Position numbers and translations under genes: made by a program
In this document: positions 17,806 to 27,167 of the stretch, piece after piece
How the letters are laid out: each line of letters starts with the position of its first letter
Numbering within the stretch: position 1 is the stretch's first letter
From: Clostridium carboxidivorans P7
Lineage (GTDB): Bacteria; Bacillota; Clostridia; Clostridiales; Clostridiaceae
Length of the DNA: 64,000 nucleotides
Assembly: GCF_001038625.1 (NCBI RefSeq)
Contig: NZ_CP011803.1
Location: forward strand, 3,410,001-3,474,000
Direction: 5' to 3'
Notes under the pieces: model-generated
Seen by the model: the letters and a program-made list of their open reading frames with translations, nothing else
Database searches by the model: none
What the model was told of the DNA's origin: nothing

Positions 17806-18357
17806 ATGGATAACTCAGTAGATAAGAAGTATTTAGGAGTTAATTTGAAAGAATGTAAATTCATCGGTAAAGGTCGTCAAGGATCTGTATACCTTCTTCC
17901 AGACAAAAAAAGAATTATTAAGATATACAACAAGGAAAAAGGCTGCAAGGGTGAACTAGAAATATTACTAAGAGTACAGGATAATCCTCATTTTGCTAAA
18001 GTATATTCTTATAACAATAGAGCTATGATAAGAGAATATATTCCTGGAATGTGCATTAAAGATTATATAAGGAAAAATGGACTTTCTGAAAAACTAGCTA
18101 TAAATCTTGTTAAACTTGTAGAAAGCTTTAAAACTGCTGGATTTAAAAAACTAGATATAAGACTTGCTCATATTTTTGTTCAACCTAATGAAGATGTTAG
18201 AGTAATAGACCCTAGAAAAGTTTTCGAAAGGAAACTTAATTACCCTCTCAAAATAATGAAAGGATTAAGAGAACTATCAGTATTACCTAAATTCATGAAA
18301 ATATTAAAGGAAGAATACCCAGACTTATACAATCAATGGAGTAGAAAGCATAAATAA
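17806..18357 (+). CDS. Small eukaryotic-like kinase-fold protein
   Basis: 183 aa. It retains a glycine-rich loop (GKGRQGSVY, 22-30) and the ATP-anchoring Lys (RIIKIY). A compact C-lobe has LDIRLAHIFV where kinases have HRDxxxxN, and VIDPRK where they have DFG. Both aspartates are kept, but the Asn is replaced by His and DFG by DPR. With about 183 residues it is a minimal kinase, resembling the lipopolysaccharide-kinase/RIO-like group. The substrate is unknown and activity uncertain. Start ATG behind GGAGG. Confidence 0.7.
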   Translation: MDNSVDKKYLGVNLKECKFIGKGRQGSVYLLPDKKRIIKIYNKEKGCKGELEILLRVQDNPHFAKVYSYNNRAMIREYIPGMCIKDYIRKNGLSEKLAINLVKLVESFKTAGFKKLDIRLAHIFVQPNEDVRVIDPRKVFERKLNYPLKIMKGLRELSVLPKFMKILKEEYPDLYNQWSRKHK

Positions 18358-18365
18358 ACTCTTAA

Positions 18366-18400
18366 ATGTATCTTCTATATAGATATTAGAAGATACATTA
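18366..18400 (+). terminator. Stem-loop after the kinase-like gene
   Basis: TGTATCTTCTA pairs exactly with TAGAAGATACA; the tail is only moderately T-rich. Confidence 0.55.
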
Positions 18401-18552
18401 CATATATACATAATAAAAATACATACTTTTGTCATAAAACTTTAAAGATATAACACTAGTTTATTAATATTAACTTTTAAAATAATTTAACCCTTCACTA
18501 CTTAACACATATACTGTTATTATAATGCTATAATTTGGTGGGATAACTAATT

Positions 18553-19056
18553 ATGTATATGCTTAGAGTATCACAATATTCTAGAAGTGATTCTGTAAAA
18601 TACGCTTTGAAGTATGCTTTAAACACTAATAAAAAATATAGATACTTTCCTTTAATAAAAAATAACAGTGGTGATTGTGCAAACTTTGTTTCGCAATGTT
18701 TATATGCTGGAGGAGCACCAATGATTTTAAGTCCTAAAAATCCATGGTGGTACAACAATACCAACCAGTCACTTTCTTGGACTTTAGCCCATTCTCTTTA
18801 CTGGTATTTAAAAATAAATGCAGAATCCAATCTACCTGGCTGTAAAGGAGTTGAAACATCTGATATTAATTCTCTAGAATTAGGAGATTTAATATTCTAT
18901 GAAAATAAAAAAAATATTATATTTCATTCAGCAATTATAACAGGATTTTCACAAAATAAGCCTTTAATTTCTCAACATTCTTTTGAAGCATTAAACATAT
19001 CCTATTTAAAAACTTGGAGATCACCTAAATACCACTTTTTGAAAATACATCTGTAA
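18553..19056 (+). CDS. Amidase-domain protein (Amidase_6, NlpC/P60-like fold)
   Basis: 167 aa. NNSGDCANFVSQCLYAGGAPM gives the catalytic cysteine (near residue 40) of the putative amidase domain PF12671, and the later HSAIITGF supplies the His. No signal peptide is visible, so it may act inside the cell, in the mother cell or spore, or be exported by another route. Start ATG with GGTGGGA upstream. It converges with the patatin gene, sharing a bidirectional terminator. Confidence 0.78.
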   Translation: MYMLRVSQYSRSDSVKYALKYALNTNKKYRYFPLIKNNSGDCANFVSQCLYAGGAPMILSPKNPWWYNNTNQSLSWTLAHSLYWYLKINAESNLPGCKGVETSDINSLELGDLIFYENKKNIIFHSAIITGFSQNKPLISQHSFEALNISYLKTWRSPKYHFLKIHL

Positions 19057-19080
19057 TAAGTGGCTAAAAATAAACATTAT

Positions 19081-19115
19081 AAGCAAAATGCGAAGCATTG
19101 CTTCGCATTTTGCTT
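19081..19115. terminator. Bidirectional terminator, member of a dispersed hairpin family
   Basis: AAGCAAAATGCGAAGCA pairs perfectly with TGCTTCGCATTTTGCTT (17-bp arms, 1-base loop). It overlaps the end of the patatin gene. Confidence 0.8.
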
Positions 19116-20046
19116 ATATTGAAACTTTTTTCTGAACATAACATCTAATGTATTCTCTAAAATCCCATTCATTGAGAAACCTTTCTGCACTTTCATATCC
19201 TAAATCAAATAGCCTTAAACTCTTATCCCTTTTTATATCAAAATCTGTAGTTTTAACATCGGCAGTAGGTATAGATATAGTCCTTACCCGATCTTTATCC
19301 GTTAAATAAGTCTCATCATAATTATCAATTACAGATTCAACTAAATCCATTACAAAACATAAAAAATCATTTCTTTCTTTTTCACTGCATGATTTAGATA
19401 CTTTTTGAAACTTAAATCCGAAAGTAGGTAATTTAGGTACTCCTGTAACATCAAATATCCACACTGGAAAATTACTTAGTATTCCTCCGTCTACTATGAA
19501 ACTATATTTATCTCTATATCTTAATTTTTCGGGTTTGAAATAAAAAGGAATACTTGTACTCATTCTAACGGCTTTTGCAATTTCAAATTCCATAGGGTCA
19601 ATTCCATATTTTATAAGATCATCTGGAAGAATAAGAATACTTTTTTTAGTTATATCCGAAGCTATTATTTTAAGATTTGATACTCCATTTTTACTTACAT
19701 CCTTAAATTTAGTTTTACCTTTAGCTTTTAATAACTCATCTATCCAAGTTTCTATATATTTTCCTTGATAAAGTCCCTTTTGAGCCACAACTCCCAGCAC
19801 TTTGCCTATAATAGGAAGAGACTGTAATCTATTTTTATCTAAAAAGCTAGTATAGTCTAATGTACTCATTATGTTTTTCAATTCCTTACTAGTATATCCT
19901 ACTGCCAATAATGAAGCTATAATTGCTCCTGCAGAAGTTCCAGCTAACTTTTCCCACTTATATCCCATTTGTTCAAACTTAGTAATTGCCCCTACAAAGC
20001 CTATAGCCTTAACTCCTCCACCTTGAAAAACAGCATATGCCTTCAA
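19114..20046 (-). CDS. Patatin-like phospholipase
   Basis: 310 aa. QGGGVKAIGF forms the oxyanion-hole loop, GTSAG (36-40) carries the nucleophile Ser38, and VDGG supplies the dyad Asp186. It is a lipid acyl hydrolase of the RssA/YchK-like bacterial group, probably cytoplasmic or membrane-associated. The start is TTG, preceded by AAAGGTG. The substrate is unknown. Confidence 0.9.
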   Translation of the reverse strand: MKAYAVFQGGGVKAIGFVGAITKFEQMGYKWEKLAGTSAGAIIASLLAVGYTSKELKNIMSTLDYTSFLDKNRLQSLPIIGKVLGVVAQKGLYQGKYIETWIDELLKAKGKTKFKDVSKNGVSNLKIIASDITKKSILILPDDLIKYGIDPMEFEIAKAVRMSTSIPFYFKPEKLRYRDKYSFIVDGGILSNFPVWIFDVTGVPKLPTFGFKFQKVSKSCSEKERNDFLCFVMDLVESVIDNYDETYLTDKDRVRTISIPTADVKTTDFDIKRDKSLRLFDLGYESAERFLNEWDFREYIRCYVQKKVSI

Positions 20047-20142
20047 AGATACATCACCTTTTTAATATTAATACACTATACTATACTATTAAAAAACTAG
20101 TTATTTTGTGATTGATATTGGAAATTTATATACATGTTTCTA

Positions 20143-20964
20143 CTAATATAATCTAACTATAGCATCTGTCATAACTGATGCTCTTTTATTTTCTTTTATA
20201 TCATGAACTCTTACAAAATCATAGCCTTTCATTATTCCTATAACTGTAGTAGCTACAGTACCTTCCACTCTTTCTTCTGTAGGTAAATTTAAGGCATTGC
20301 CTATCATGGACTTTCTTGAAGTTCCTAAAAGCAATGGATATCCAAATTTACGAAAGTCCTCTAGATGGTTCATAACAATTAAATTTTGTTCATAAGTTTT
20401 AGCGAAACCTATTCCTGGGTCTAAAATGATGTTTTCAGGTTTTACACCTGCTTTTAAAGCAATATCTATACTCTCTTTTAAATCACTTAATACATCTTCC
20501 ATTAAGTTTATATAGTCCTTGTTTTCTCTATTATGCATTAAGCAGCATGGCACTTCATACTTTGCTGCTACTTCTGCTATATAAGGATCCTTTTTAAATC
20601 CCCAAACATCATTTATAAGAGTAGCACCTGCTTTTACAGCTTCTTCTGCTACTTTGCCCTTATATGTATCAACAGAAATTGGTACATCTATTTCCTTAAC
20701 TAATGCTTTTATTGCAGGAACCACTCTGTTTAATTCTTCTTCTTCTGACACTGATGTATGATTAGGCCTCGTAGATTCTCCGCCTATATCTATTATATCT
20801 GCACCCTGCTCTATCATTTCCTTTGCATGCTGTATAGCTTTTTCTATATTATTAAACTTACCACCATCTGAAAAGGAATCTGGAGTAACATTTAAAATAC
20901 CCATTATATAAGTTCTTTTACCAATTTCAAAATCTTTTTTTCCTATTCTCATTATTTTAGTCAT
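20143..20964 (-). CDS. folP: Dihydropteroate synthase
   Basis: 273 aa. It joins p-aminobenzoate to dihydropterin pyrophosphate in folate synthesis. Motifs are MGILNVTPDSFSDGG (pterin loop 1), GGESTRPN (loop 2), SVDTYKG, LDPGIGFAKT, GTSRKSMIG and VRVHDI, all conserved. It stands alone; no other folate genes are adjacent. The ribosome binding site is weak (TAGAGAT). Confidence 0.96.
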   Translation of the reverse strand: MTKIMRIGKKDFEIGKRTYIMGILNVTPDSFSDGGKFNNIEKAIQHAKEMIEQGADIIDIGGESTRPNHTSVSEEEELNRVVPAIKALVKEIDVPISVDTYKGKVAEEAVKAGATLINDVWGFKKDPYIAEVAAKYEVPCCLMHNRENKDYINLMEDVLSDLKESIDIALKAGVKPENIILDPGIGFAKTYEQNLIVMNHLEDFRKFGYPLLLGTSRKSMIGNALNLPTEERVEGTVATTVIGIMKGYDFVRVHDIKENKRASVMTDAIVRLY

Positions 20965-21132
20965 ACAAATCTCTAGTTAAACTAACTTTTTAACTAGATT
21001 CCCTCCATTTCTAAATTATTATAATCTTCACACATTTTTTAATTCAAATACATTATAACATCTTATTTAACAACAGTGGTATAAAACTTAAAACTTTACG
21101 CAATGTACTCATATTGCAGCAGCATAAACAAA

Positions 21133-21171
21133 AAACTATATCTAAAAATTAATACTAATTCTTAGATATAG
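21133..21171 (-). terminator. Terminator of the aminotransferase gene
   Basis: ACTATATCTAA arms pair across a loop and TTTTTTG follows on the minus strand. Confidence 0.7.
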
Positions 21172-21188
21172 TCTATTTACATCTACTT

Positions 21189-22376
21189 TTATTTATACAA
21201 ATCTCTTAATTTCTCAAATGCATCAAAAGACCTTTTTAACATTTCTGTATCAACACAATAAGAAACTCTCACATATCCCGGACATCCAAAATCGCCTCCT
21301 GGAACAATTAGAAGATTAAATTTCTTTGCATTTTGAGAAAAATTCACATCATCTTCCTCTAAAGCCTTTACAAATAAGTAAAAAGCACCATCTGGCTTTA
21401 CACATTGATAACCCATTTTAGTAAGTTCATTGTACAACAATTTTCTATTTGTATCATATAGTGCTATATCTGATGTTTTGCCTAAACACTTCAATACTAC
21501 CTTTTGGAATAAACTTGGTGCACATACATATCCAAGTGAACGTCCTGCTCCACATACTGCTGTATAAACATCCTTAGTATTTTCCACACAATCAGGAACT
21601 AGTATATATCCTATTCTTTCTCCTGGAAGTGAAATTGACTTACTATATGAATAACATACGATTGTATTCTCATAATAAGCTGGAACATATGGTATCTGTA
21701 TATCATCATAAACAATCTCTCTATAAGGTTCATCTGATATTAGATATAAAGTATTTTGATATTCTTCAGATTTCCTTTTTAACAAATCTGCTAAATACTT
21801 GAAGGTTTTTTCTGAATATACAACACCTGATGGATTATTAGGAGAATTTATTATAATTCCTTTTGTATGAGAATTAATGGACTTCTCTAATAAATCCATC
21901 TGAATTTGAAAATTTTCTGTATCTGCTGGTACTACTACAGCCTTTGCACCTGCGCTTTTTACAAAAACCAAATATTCTGGGAAATAAGGTGCAACAATAA
22001 TAAACTCATCTTCTGAATTTACAGTAAGAGCCTTAAGTGCAATACATAATGAAGCTGCTGCACCACATGTCATATAAAAATTATCCGCTTTAAGCTGTGA
22101 ATTATATGTATTGTTCATATAATCAGCTATACCTTTTCTTACTTCAAAATCTCCCTGTGCAGAAGTATAGCCATGGACTTCATCTGACTTTTTTGTTTCC
22201 AGTAATTCTATAATAGCTTCTTTTACACATTCTGGCGCTGGAACAGTTGGATTTCCAATACTAAAATCAAATACATTTTCTTTTCCAACAATTGCAGCCT
22301 GCTGTTTTCCATACTCAAATAATTCCCTAATTACAGAACGTTTTGATCCTAATTCATACATCTCTTTTGATACCAT
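21189..22376 (-). CDS. PLP-dependent aminotransferase, aspartate aminotransferase type (class I/II)
   Basis: 395 aa fold-type I enzyme. NSPNNPSGVV binds substrate and cofactor, SDEPYREIVYDD carries the Asp/Tyr pair, YSYSKSISLPGERIGY contains the PLP Lys, and RVSYC near the C-terminus supplies the carboxylate-binding Arg. The amino-acid substrate is not determined; clostridial relatives are annotated as aspartate or broad-range transaminases. Start ATG behind AAGGAG. Monocistronic. Confidence 0.88.
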   Translation of the reverse strand: MVSKEMYELGSKRSVIRELFEYGKQQAAIVGKENVFDFSIGNPTVPAPECVKEAIIELLETKKSDEVHGYTSAQGDFEVRKGIADYMNNTYNSQLKADNFYMTCGAAASLCIALKALTVNSEDEFIIVAPYFPEYLVFVKSAGAKAVVVPADTENFQIQMDLLEKSINSHTKGIIINSPNNPSGVVYSEKTFKYLADLLKRKSEEYQNTLYLISDEPYREIVYDDIQIPYVPAYYENTIVCYSYSKSISLPGERIGYILVPDCVENTKDVYTAVCGAGRSLGYVCAPSLFQKVVLKCLGKTSDIALYDTNRKLLYNELTKMGYQCVKPDGAFYLFVKALEEDDVNFSQNAKKFNLLIVPGGDFGCPGYVRVSYCVDTEMLKRSFDAFEKLRDLYK

Positions 22377-22819
22377 TATCTTGTCACTCCTTCTAATTAT
22401 ACTGTTCTCCTACAAATACCACTCTTTACAAGATTATTAACATCTTCCATTACACATTTTATTAGTACAATATTGTTATAGAAATAATTCTCTGTCTGTT
22501 TATAATGGCTTTAAAGACATTAATATATAATATTCAGTTCCTGTAAGTAGTTTTAATTGGCAATACTTAAAATTTATATTAATTAAATAGCATTATAGCA
22601 AATAACCTACAATACTTTCCAATGTCATATTTTGAGATATAATGACTTAAAGTTATAATAATCAATAAAAAATGCTTAAAACAAGGAAATATGGCAAATA
22701 CTAAATAATTAGAATATTTGTGCAGAATATTTATCATTTTTTTATATTATTCATACGCATACAATCAAATATATTCAATTAAAGTTAAAATCTAAACTAT
22801 CACTTCATTTTAAAAATAA
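22377..22819. other. AT-rich gap without a recognised gene
   Basis: This stretch holds the aminotransferase promoter region and then very AT-rich DNA with many stops in all frames. I see no convincing ORF, RNA or repeat. Confidence 0.6.
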
Positions 22820-22850
22820 AAAAATAGCCTCACGCTATAAGGCTATTTCT
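22820..22850 (-). terminator. Terminator at the end of the ABC transporter cluster
   Basis: AAATAGCCT pairs with AGGCTATTT, followed by TTTTATTT on the minus strand. Confidence 0.85.
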
Positions 22851-22860
22851 AGCTTAATTA

Positions 22861-23658
22861 TTAACGTCTCAATATAAGTCTTTTTTCTACAAATTCAACA
22901 CCTTCATACATTACATAAGCTAAAATGGATAATATCAATATACTTAGCATAACTGTATCTAATTGAGAAATTTGACCTCCATATATTATTAAGAAACCAA
23001 GTCCTTCCTTTGCTACTAAAAATTCCCCCATTATAACACCTACCCAAGAAAGTCCCACATTTATTTTAAGAGAAGAAACTAATGTAGGTACTGAACTTGG
23101 AATTATAAGATGTATTAATATTTGAAGTTTAGAAGCACCAAAAGTTCTTAGAAGTTTAATTTTATCTGTATCAACCTCTTTAAATCCATTCAATACAGAT
23201 ATTATTGTAACCACTATAGCTATAAGTAAAGTTACAACTACTATTGCCTTAATTCCATTTCCAACCCAGAATATTATAATAGGAGCAAGTGCTATTTTGG
23301 GTAGCGCATTAAGTACTACAATATATGGATCTAAAACCTTACATACAAAATCCGACCACCATAAAAGTATAGCAATTAAAGTACCTAGAATAGTGCTTAA
23401 TAAAAATCCAAATATGGTTTCTATACATGTAATTCCTATGTTATTAAACAAAGCACCTTCTGAATATAATTTTAATAGGCTTTTCCACATTCTTGATGGA
23501 GTGCTAGTTAAAAAGGGATCCATTATCTTCAAATCACCTAATACTTCCCACAATACAAAAATTAATATCAAAATTAAAAGCCTAGTAAATACTATTTTTC
23601 TTTTTGTTTTTTCAACATTGTTAATATATAAGGAATGTTCTTTTACTTCATCTATCAT
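22861..23658 (-). CDS. ABC transporter permease (SsuC/TauC type), second pair
   Basis: 265 aa starting at the ATG at 23658, which shares one base with the ATPase stop (TAATG). About six membrane helices and the EAA-like loop (LLRTFGASKLQILIHLIIPSSVPTLVSSLKINVG) identify a BPD_transp_1 permease of the sulfonate/nitrate/taurine family. It is paired with the ATPase immediately upstream. The substrate is unknown. Confidence 0.9.
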   Translation of the reverse strand: MIDEVKEHSLYINNVEKTKRKIVFTRLLILILIFVLWEVLGDLKIMDPFLTSTPSRMWKSLLKLYSEGALFNNIGITCIETIFGFLLSTILGTLIAILLWWSDFVCKVLDPYIVVLNALPKIALAPIIIFWVGNGIKAIVVVTLLIAIVVTIISVLNGFKEVDTDKIKLLRTFGASKLQILIHLIIPSSVPTLVSSLKINVGLSWVGVIMGEFLVAKEGLGFLIIYGGQISQLDTVMLSILILSILAYVMYEGVEFVEKRLILRR

Positions 23659-24416
23659 TATGAATTTAACTCCTTCCATATATTATTGAAATATATTCTA
23701 AATTCTGGTTCTTCCCTTGATTTTAATGGTGATTCGTGTGGAACTGAAAATTCTATATTGAATATTTTTCTTATTTGTGCAGGTCTACTGGATAATACTA
23801 TAACTCTATTAGACATAGATATAGCCTCTGATATGTCGTGAGTTACCATAATTGCTGTTTTACCTTCCTTTTTTATTATCTTGAATATTTCATCACTTAT
23901 ATTAAGTCTAGTTTGATAATCTAAGGCTGAAAAAGGTTCATCTAAAAGCAAAACCTCAGGATTTACAGCTAAAGTTCTTATAAGTGCTACCTTTTGCCTC
24001 ATTCCACCAGAAAGTTCCTTTGGATAATGAAATCTAAAATCCCATAATCCATAATCTCTAAGTAATTTATTTATATTTTCAGTATAATCACTTACCTTTT
24101 TATGTTGAATTTTAATGCCTAACATTATGTTATCCCACACAGTAATCCATTCAAACAACTGATCACGCTGAAACATATAACCCATTTTACTAGAAAAACT
24201 AGTTAAACTTTCATTATCTATATAGATTTCGCCAAAAGAAGGCTTTAATAATCCTGCTATTATATTTAAAAGTGTGGATTTACCACAACCAGAAGGTCCA
24301 ACTATACTTAAAAATTCCCCTTCCTCTACAGCAAAATTTATATTCATTAATGCCTTAGTAAAACCTTTTAAAGAATGATAGTTCATATAAATATTTTTTA
24401 CACATACTTTATCCAA
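23658..24416 (-). CDS. ABC transporter ATP-binding protein (SsuB/TauB type), second pair
   Basis: 252 aa. Walker A GPSGCGKST, Q-loop FQRDQLFEW, signature LSGGMRQK, Walker B VLLLDEPFSALD and the H-loop VTHDISEA are all intact. Start TTG, eight bases after AAGGAG. A terminator separates it from the lipoprotein gene upstream, so this pair may be expressed less than, or independently of, the first pair. Confidence 0.92.
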   Translation of the reverse strand: MDKVCVKNIYMNYHSLKGFTKALMNINFAVEEGEFLSIVGPSGCGKSTLLNIIAGLLKPSFGEIYIDNESLTSFSSKMGYMFQRDQLFEWITVWDNIMLGIKIQHKKVSDYTENINKLLRDYGLWDFRFHYPKELSGGMRQKVALIRTLAVNPEVLLLDEPFSALDYQTRLNISDEIFKIIKKEGKTAIMVTHDISEAISMSNRVIVLSSRPAQIRKIFNIEFSVPHESPLKSREEPEFRIYFNNIWKELNS

Positions 24417-24508
24417 AACATCATCTCCTTATATTTAACATAACTCCTGCTTTATTATATGAATCTTTACAATATGGTGTTAAAAACTTAAGCTCAATTG
24501 AAACATAA

Positions 24509-24552
24509 AAAAGCGTAAATAGATTTAATTTTATACAAATCTATTTACGCTT
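24509..24552 (-). terminator. Terminator between the lipoprotein and second ATPase genes
   Basis: GAAGCGTAAATAGATTT-type arms (AGCGTAAATAGATTT with AAATCTATTTACGCT) are followed by TTTTTTATG on the minus strand; 15-bp near-perfect stem. Confidence 0.85.
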
Positions 24553-24585
24553 CCTAATTTAGTTGTAATGTAATGAAACTTTCAA

Positions 24586-25584
24586 TTACTTGCTAATATC
24601 CTGTATTAATGATTTTATATCAACTTTCTTTTTAAGCATTCCATTTTCCATTAAGAAATCCTGTGTTTTTTCCAGTTCTTTCATATCCTTATCCGTTATC
24701 TTAGGGCTAAAATCATACCAGTTGTACATTTCCTTAACTTGATCAACAGATATCTGAGTTTCTTCTGAAGCTAATTTATAAGTTTCATCTGGATTATCTT
24801 TCATGAATTGAAGACTCTTATTATGAACATTCATATATCTTTTGGCTATATCCATATGTTTATCCAAGAAATCCTTTCTAGCTGCAATTACTATAGTAGC
24901 ATCTAGTATTCCTTCACCTGTAGTAATAATATGTGCTCCTTTTGTCAAAGCTTGTGGTACTGAAGCTCCTGCAACTAATGCTGCATCTGCACTACCAGAC
25001 ATTAATGCTGAAACTCCCTGTGGTATTCCCATATTTATAAATTGAACATCTTCAGCTTTCATATTTTTATTTTTAAGTGCACCTAAAAGTAATTGATGAA
25101 GTATTGTTCCCTTAGGACCTACTACCTTTTTTCCTTTTAAATCTTCTATAGATTTTATATTTGGATCTTTAGCCATAATTGTAAATGCTTTTGGCGCTCT
25201 ACTGTACATTCCTATTATCTTAATATCAACACCATTGGCAGCACCTAAAATAACTGAAGTAGCTCCAATTGCATTACAAAAATCTAATGAACCTGCAGCT
25301 ACAGCTTCTGTCATCTTTGATCCTTCTGTAATCTCAGGAAATGTTACTTTTATGTTATCCTTTGAAAACTCATCCTGGAATAAATTTTTTCTCTTTTCTA
25401 TTATAGATGGTACATTTAAAGGTGATTTAACATAAGAAATATTTATGTTGCTTACCTTCTGCTCTGTTGATTTTTTGTTTGAATCTGCACTACTAGAATT
25501 TTTTTGAGTTTCACCACAACCTACCAGTGATGTAGTAATCATAGCAGCTGTTAATACTAAGCTTAATTTTCTTAATGCTTTCAT
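24586..25584 (-). CDS. Substrate-binding lipoprotein (SsuA/THI5-NMT1 type)
   Basis: 332 aa. A signal peptide with lipobox SLVGC (Cys23) predicts a lipid-anchored extracellular protein. The mature domain is of the NMT1/SsuA-like group: SVILGAANGVDIKIIGMYS, SIEDLKGKKVVGPKGT, and ALMSGSADAALVAG. These bind sulfonates, pyrimidine precursors or aromatic acids; the ligand here is unknown. It is the only binding protein among two permease/ATPase pairs, so it may serve both. Start ATG behind GGGGG. Confidence 0.88.
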   Translation of the reverse strand: MKALRKLSLVLTAAMITTSLVGCGETQKNSSSADSNKKSTEQKVSNINISYVKSPLNVPSIIEKRKNLFQDEFSKDNIKVTFPEITEGSKMTEAVAAGSLDFCNAIGATSVILGAANGVDIKIIGMYSRAPKAFTIMAKDPNIKSIEDLKGKKVVGPKGTILHQLLLGALKNKNMKAEDVQFINMGIPQGVSALMSGSADAALVAGASVPQALTKGAHIITTGEGILDATIVIAARKDFLDKHMDIAKRYMNVHNKSLQFMKDNPDETYKLASEETQISVDQVKEMYNWYDFSPKITDKDMKELEKTQDFLMENGMLKKKVDIKSLIQDISK

Positions 25585-25647
25585 TGTTAGTCCCCCTTGT
25601 TTTTTATTAATTTAAGCCATAGGCTAATTAACATTTTCATTTGTTCT

Positions 25648-26394
25648 TTAGGCTAAAATTTCTTTGAGCAAGCTGTTTTTTATCTCTAAAAATTTATTGG
25701 AAGAACTATCTCTATAATAATCCATATCAATAATTTCTTTCTTTATTATATGACCTTTGTCCATAACTACTATTTTTTGCCCTAAATAAATAGCTTCATC
25801 TACATCATGAGTAACAAAAACTATAGTCTTTTTATTTTCTAAAAATATGTTTATAAACTCTCTTTGAAGTTTACTTCTATTAAATGCATCAAGAGCACCT
25901 AAGGGTTCATCCATGAGAATTATTTCAGGATTATAACAAAGGGTTCTTCCTAATGATACTCTTTGAGCCATACCTCCTGAAATCTGAGAAGGATAAGCTT
26001 CTTTAAACTTTTCCAATCCCAGCATATTTAAATATTTATGAACTATATCACAAACTTCCTGTCTATTCTTATTTTTAATAAGTGGAAAAGCCATATTTTG
26101 CTCTACTGTAAGCCATGGCATCAATCTGGGTTCTTGAAAAACTATACTAACCTTCTTTTTAGAATCCTTCTCTTTTAGTTTTTCATCTCTATATATAAAA
26201 CTTATATTTCCTTCTGTCTGATTTTCAAGTCCACATATTATTCTAAGTAAAGTAGTTTTACCACATCCACTTTTTCCAACTATAGTAACAAAACTTTCGT
26301 CTTCTATTAATAAGTTAATATTATTCAACGCACTGACCTTAGTACCTTTTATATCAAAGCTCTTGCACAGCTTTTTTATTTCCAGTCCTGCCAT
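25648..26394 (-). CDS. ABC transporter ATP-binding protein (SsuB/TauB type), first pair
   Basis: 248 aa from the ATG at 26394, behind AGAGGTGG; longer in-frame starts would cover that site. Walker A GKSGCGKTT, signature ISGGMAQR, Walker B ILMDEPLGALD and VTHDVDEA are intact. Its start lies inside the end of the permease gene (41-bp overlap), indicating coupled translation. Confidence 0.92.
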   Translation of the reverse strand: MAGLEIKKLCKSFDIKGTKVSALNNINLLIEDESFVTIVGKSGCGKTTLLRIICGLENQTEGNISFIYRDEKLKEKDSKKKVSIVFQEPRLMPWLTVEQNMAFPLIKNKNRQEVCDIVHKYLNMLGLEKFKEAYPSQISGGMAQRVSLGRTLCYNPEIILMDEPLGALDAFNRSKLQREFINIFLENKKTIVFVTHDVDEAIYLGQKIVVMDKGHIIKKEIIDMDYYRDSSSNKFLEIKNSLLKEILA

Positions 26395-27145
26395 AGTCCA
26401 CCTCTCTCCCGTAAGAATGTGCAAACTTACTAGTTATATTAATGAAAATATAATCAACCAAATACCCTAAGATTCCTATAGAAAAAATTCCAACTAGTAT
26501 TATATCTGGTCTGGATAATTGCTCTGCATCCATTATCATATATCCTATACCTGAAGAAGCTGCTATAAGCTCTGCACCCATAAGTGATCTCCAACTGTAT
26601 CCCAATCCTAATTGAATACCTGTTATTATAGAAGGTACTGCTTGAGGTAAAATTATCTTAAAAAACTTATCCGTAGTGCTAAATCCAAAGATTTCACCTA
26701 CCTCTAGAAGTTTTTCATCATAATTAGTAACTCCATTTAAAGTATTTGAAAATATAGGGAAAAATGTAGCAAGGAATATGACTGCTAGCTTTGAAGTTTC
26801 TCCAATTCCAAACCACAGTATTAACATAGGAATAACTGCAATAGGTGGTACATGCCTCATAAATTCTAAAAAAGGCTCTATATAAGGTAAAAGTTCTTTC
26901 TTCATTCCTAAAATAATAGCCATTGGAAATGCTATTATAAAGGTTATAAAAAAGCCTATAAAAACTCTGCTAAAGCTTACCCCTAAGCTTTTTATGAGTA
27001 TACCACTCTTAATTAATTCCAAAGTAGTATTAAATACAGCTGCTGGACTAGGTATTATATAATCATTAAATATATGAAGTTTAGAACCAATACACCATAC
27101 AAGTATAATAACTAAAGGTATAACTAATCCTTTGAATTTTTTCAT
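26354..27145 (-). CDS. ABC transporter permease (SsuC/TauC type), first pair
   Basis: 263 aa with six predicted membrane segments. The EAA-like loop (VGEIFGFSTTDKFFKIILPQAVPSIITGIQLGLG) contacts the ATPase. It heads the cluster permease-ATPase-lipoprotein, then (past a terminator) ATPase-permease. Start ATG behind AAAGGA, 22 bases downstream of a strong intrinsic terminator in the leader, which implies attenuation control. Confidence 0.9.
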   Translation of the reverse strand: MKKFKGLVIPLVIILVWCIGSKLHIFNDYIIPSPAAVFNTTLELIKSGILIKSLGVSFSRVFIGFFITFIIAFPMAIILGMKKELLPYIEPFLEFMRHVPPIAVIPMLILWFGIGETSKLAVIFLATFFPIFSNTLNGVTNYDEKLLEVGEIFGFSTTDKFFKIILPQAVPSIITGIQLGLGYSWRSLMGAELIAASSGIGYMIMDAEQLSRPDIILVGIFSIGILGYLVDYIFINITSKFAHSYGREVDYGRTGNKKAVQEL

Positions 27146-27167
27146 ACAATTCCTTTCCTGAATGCAA

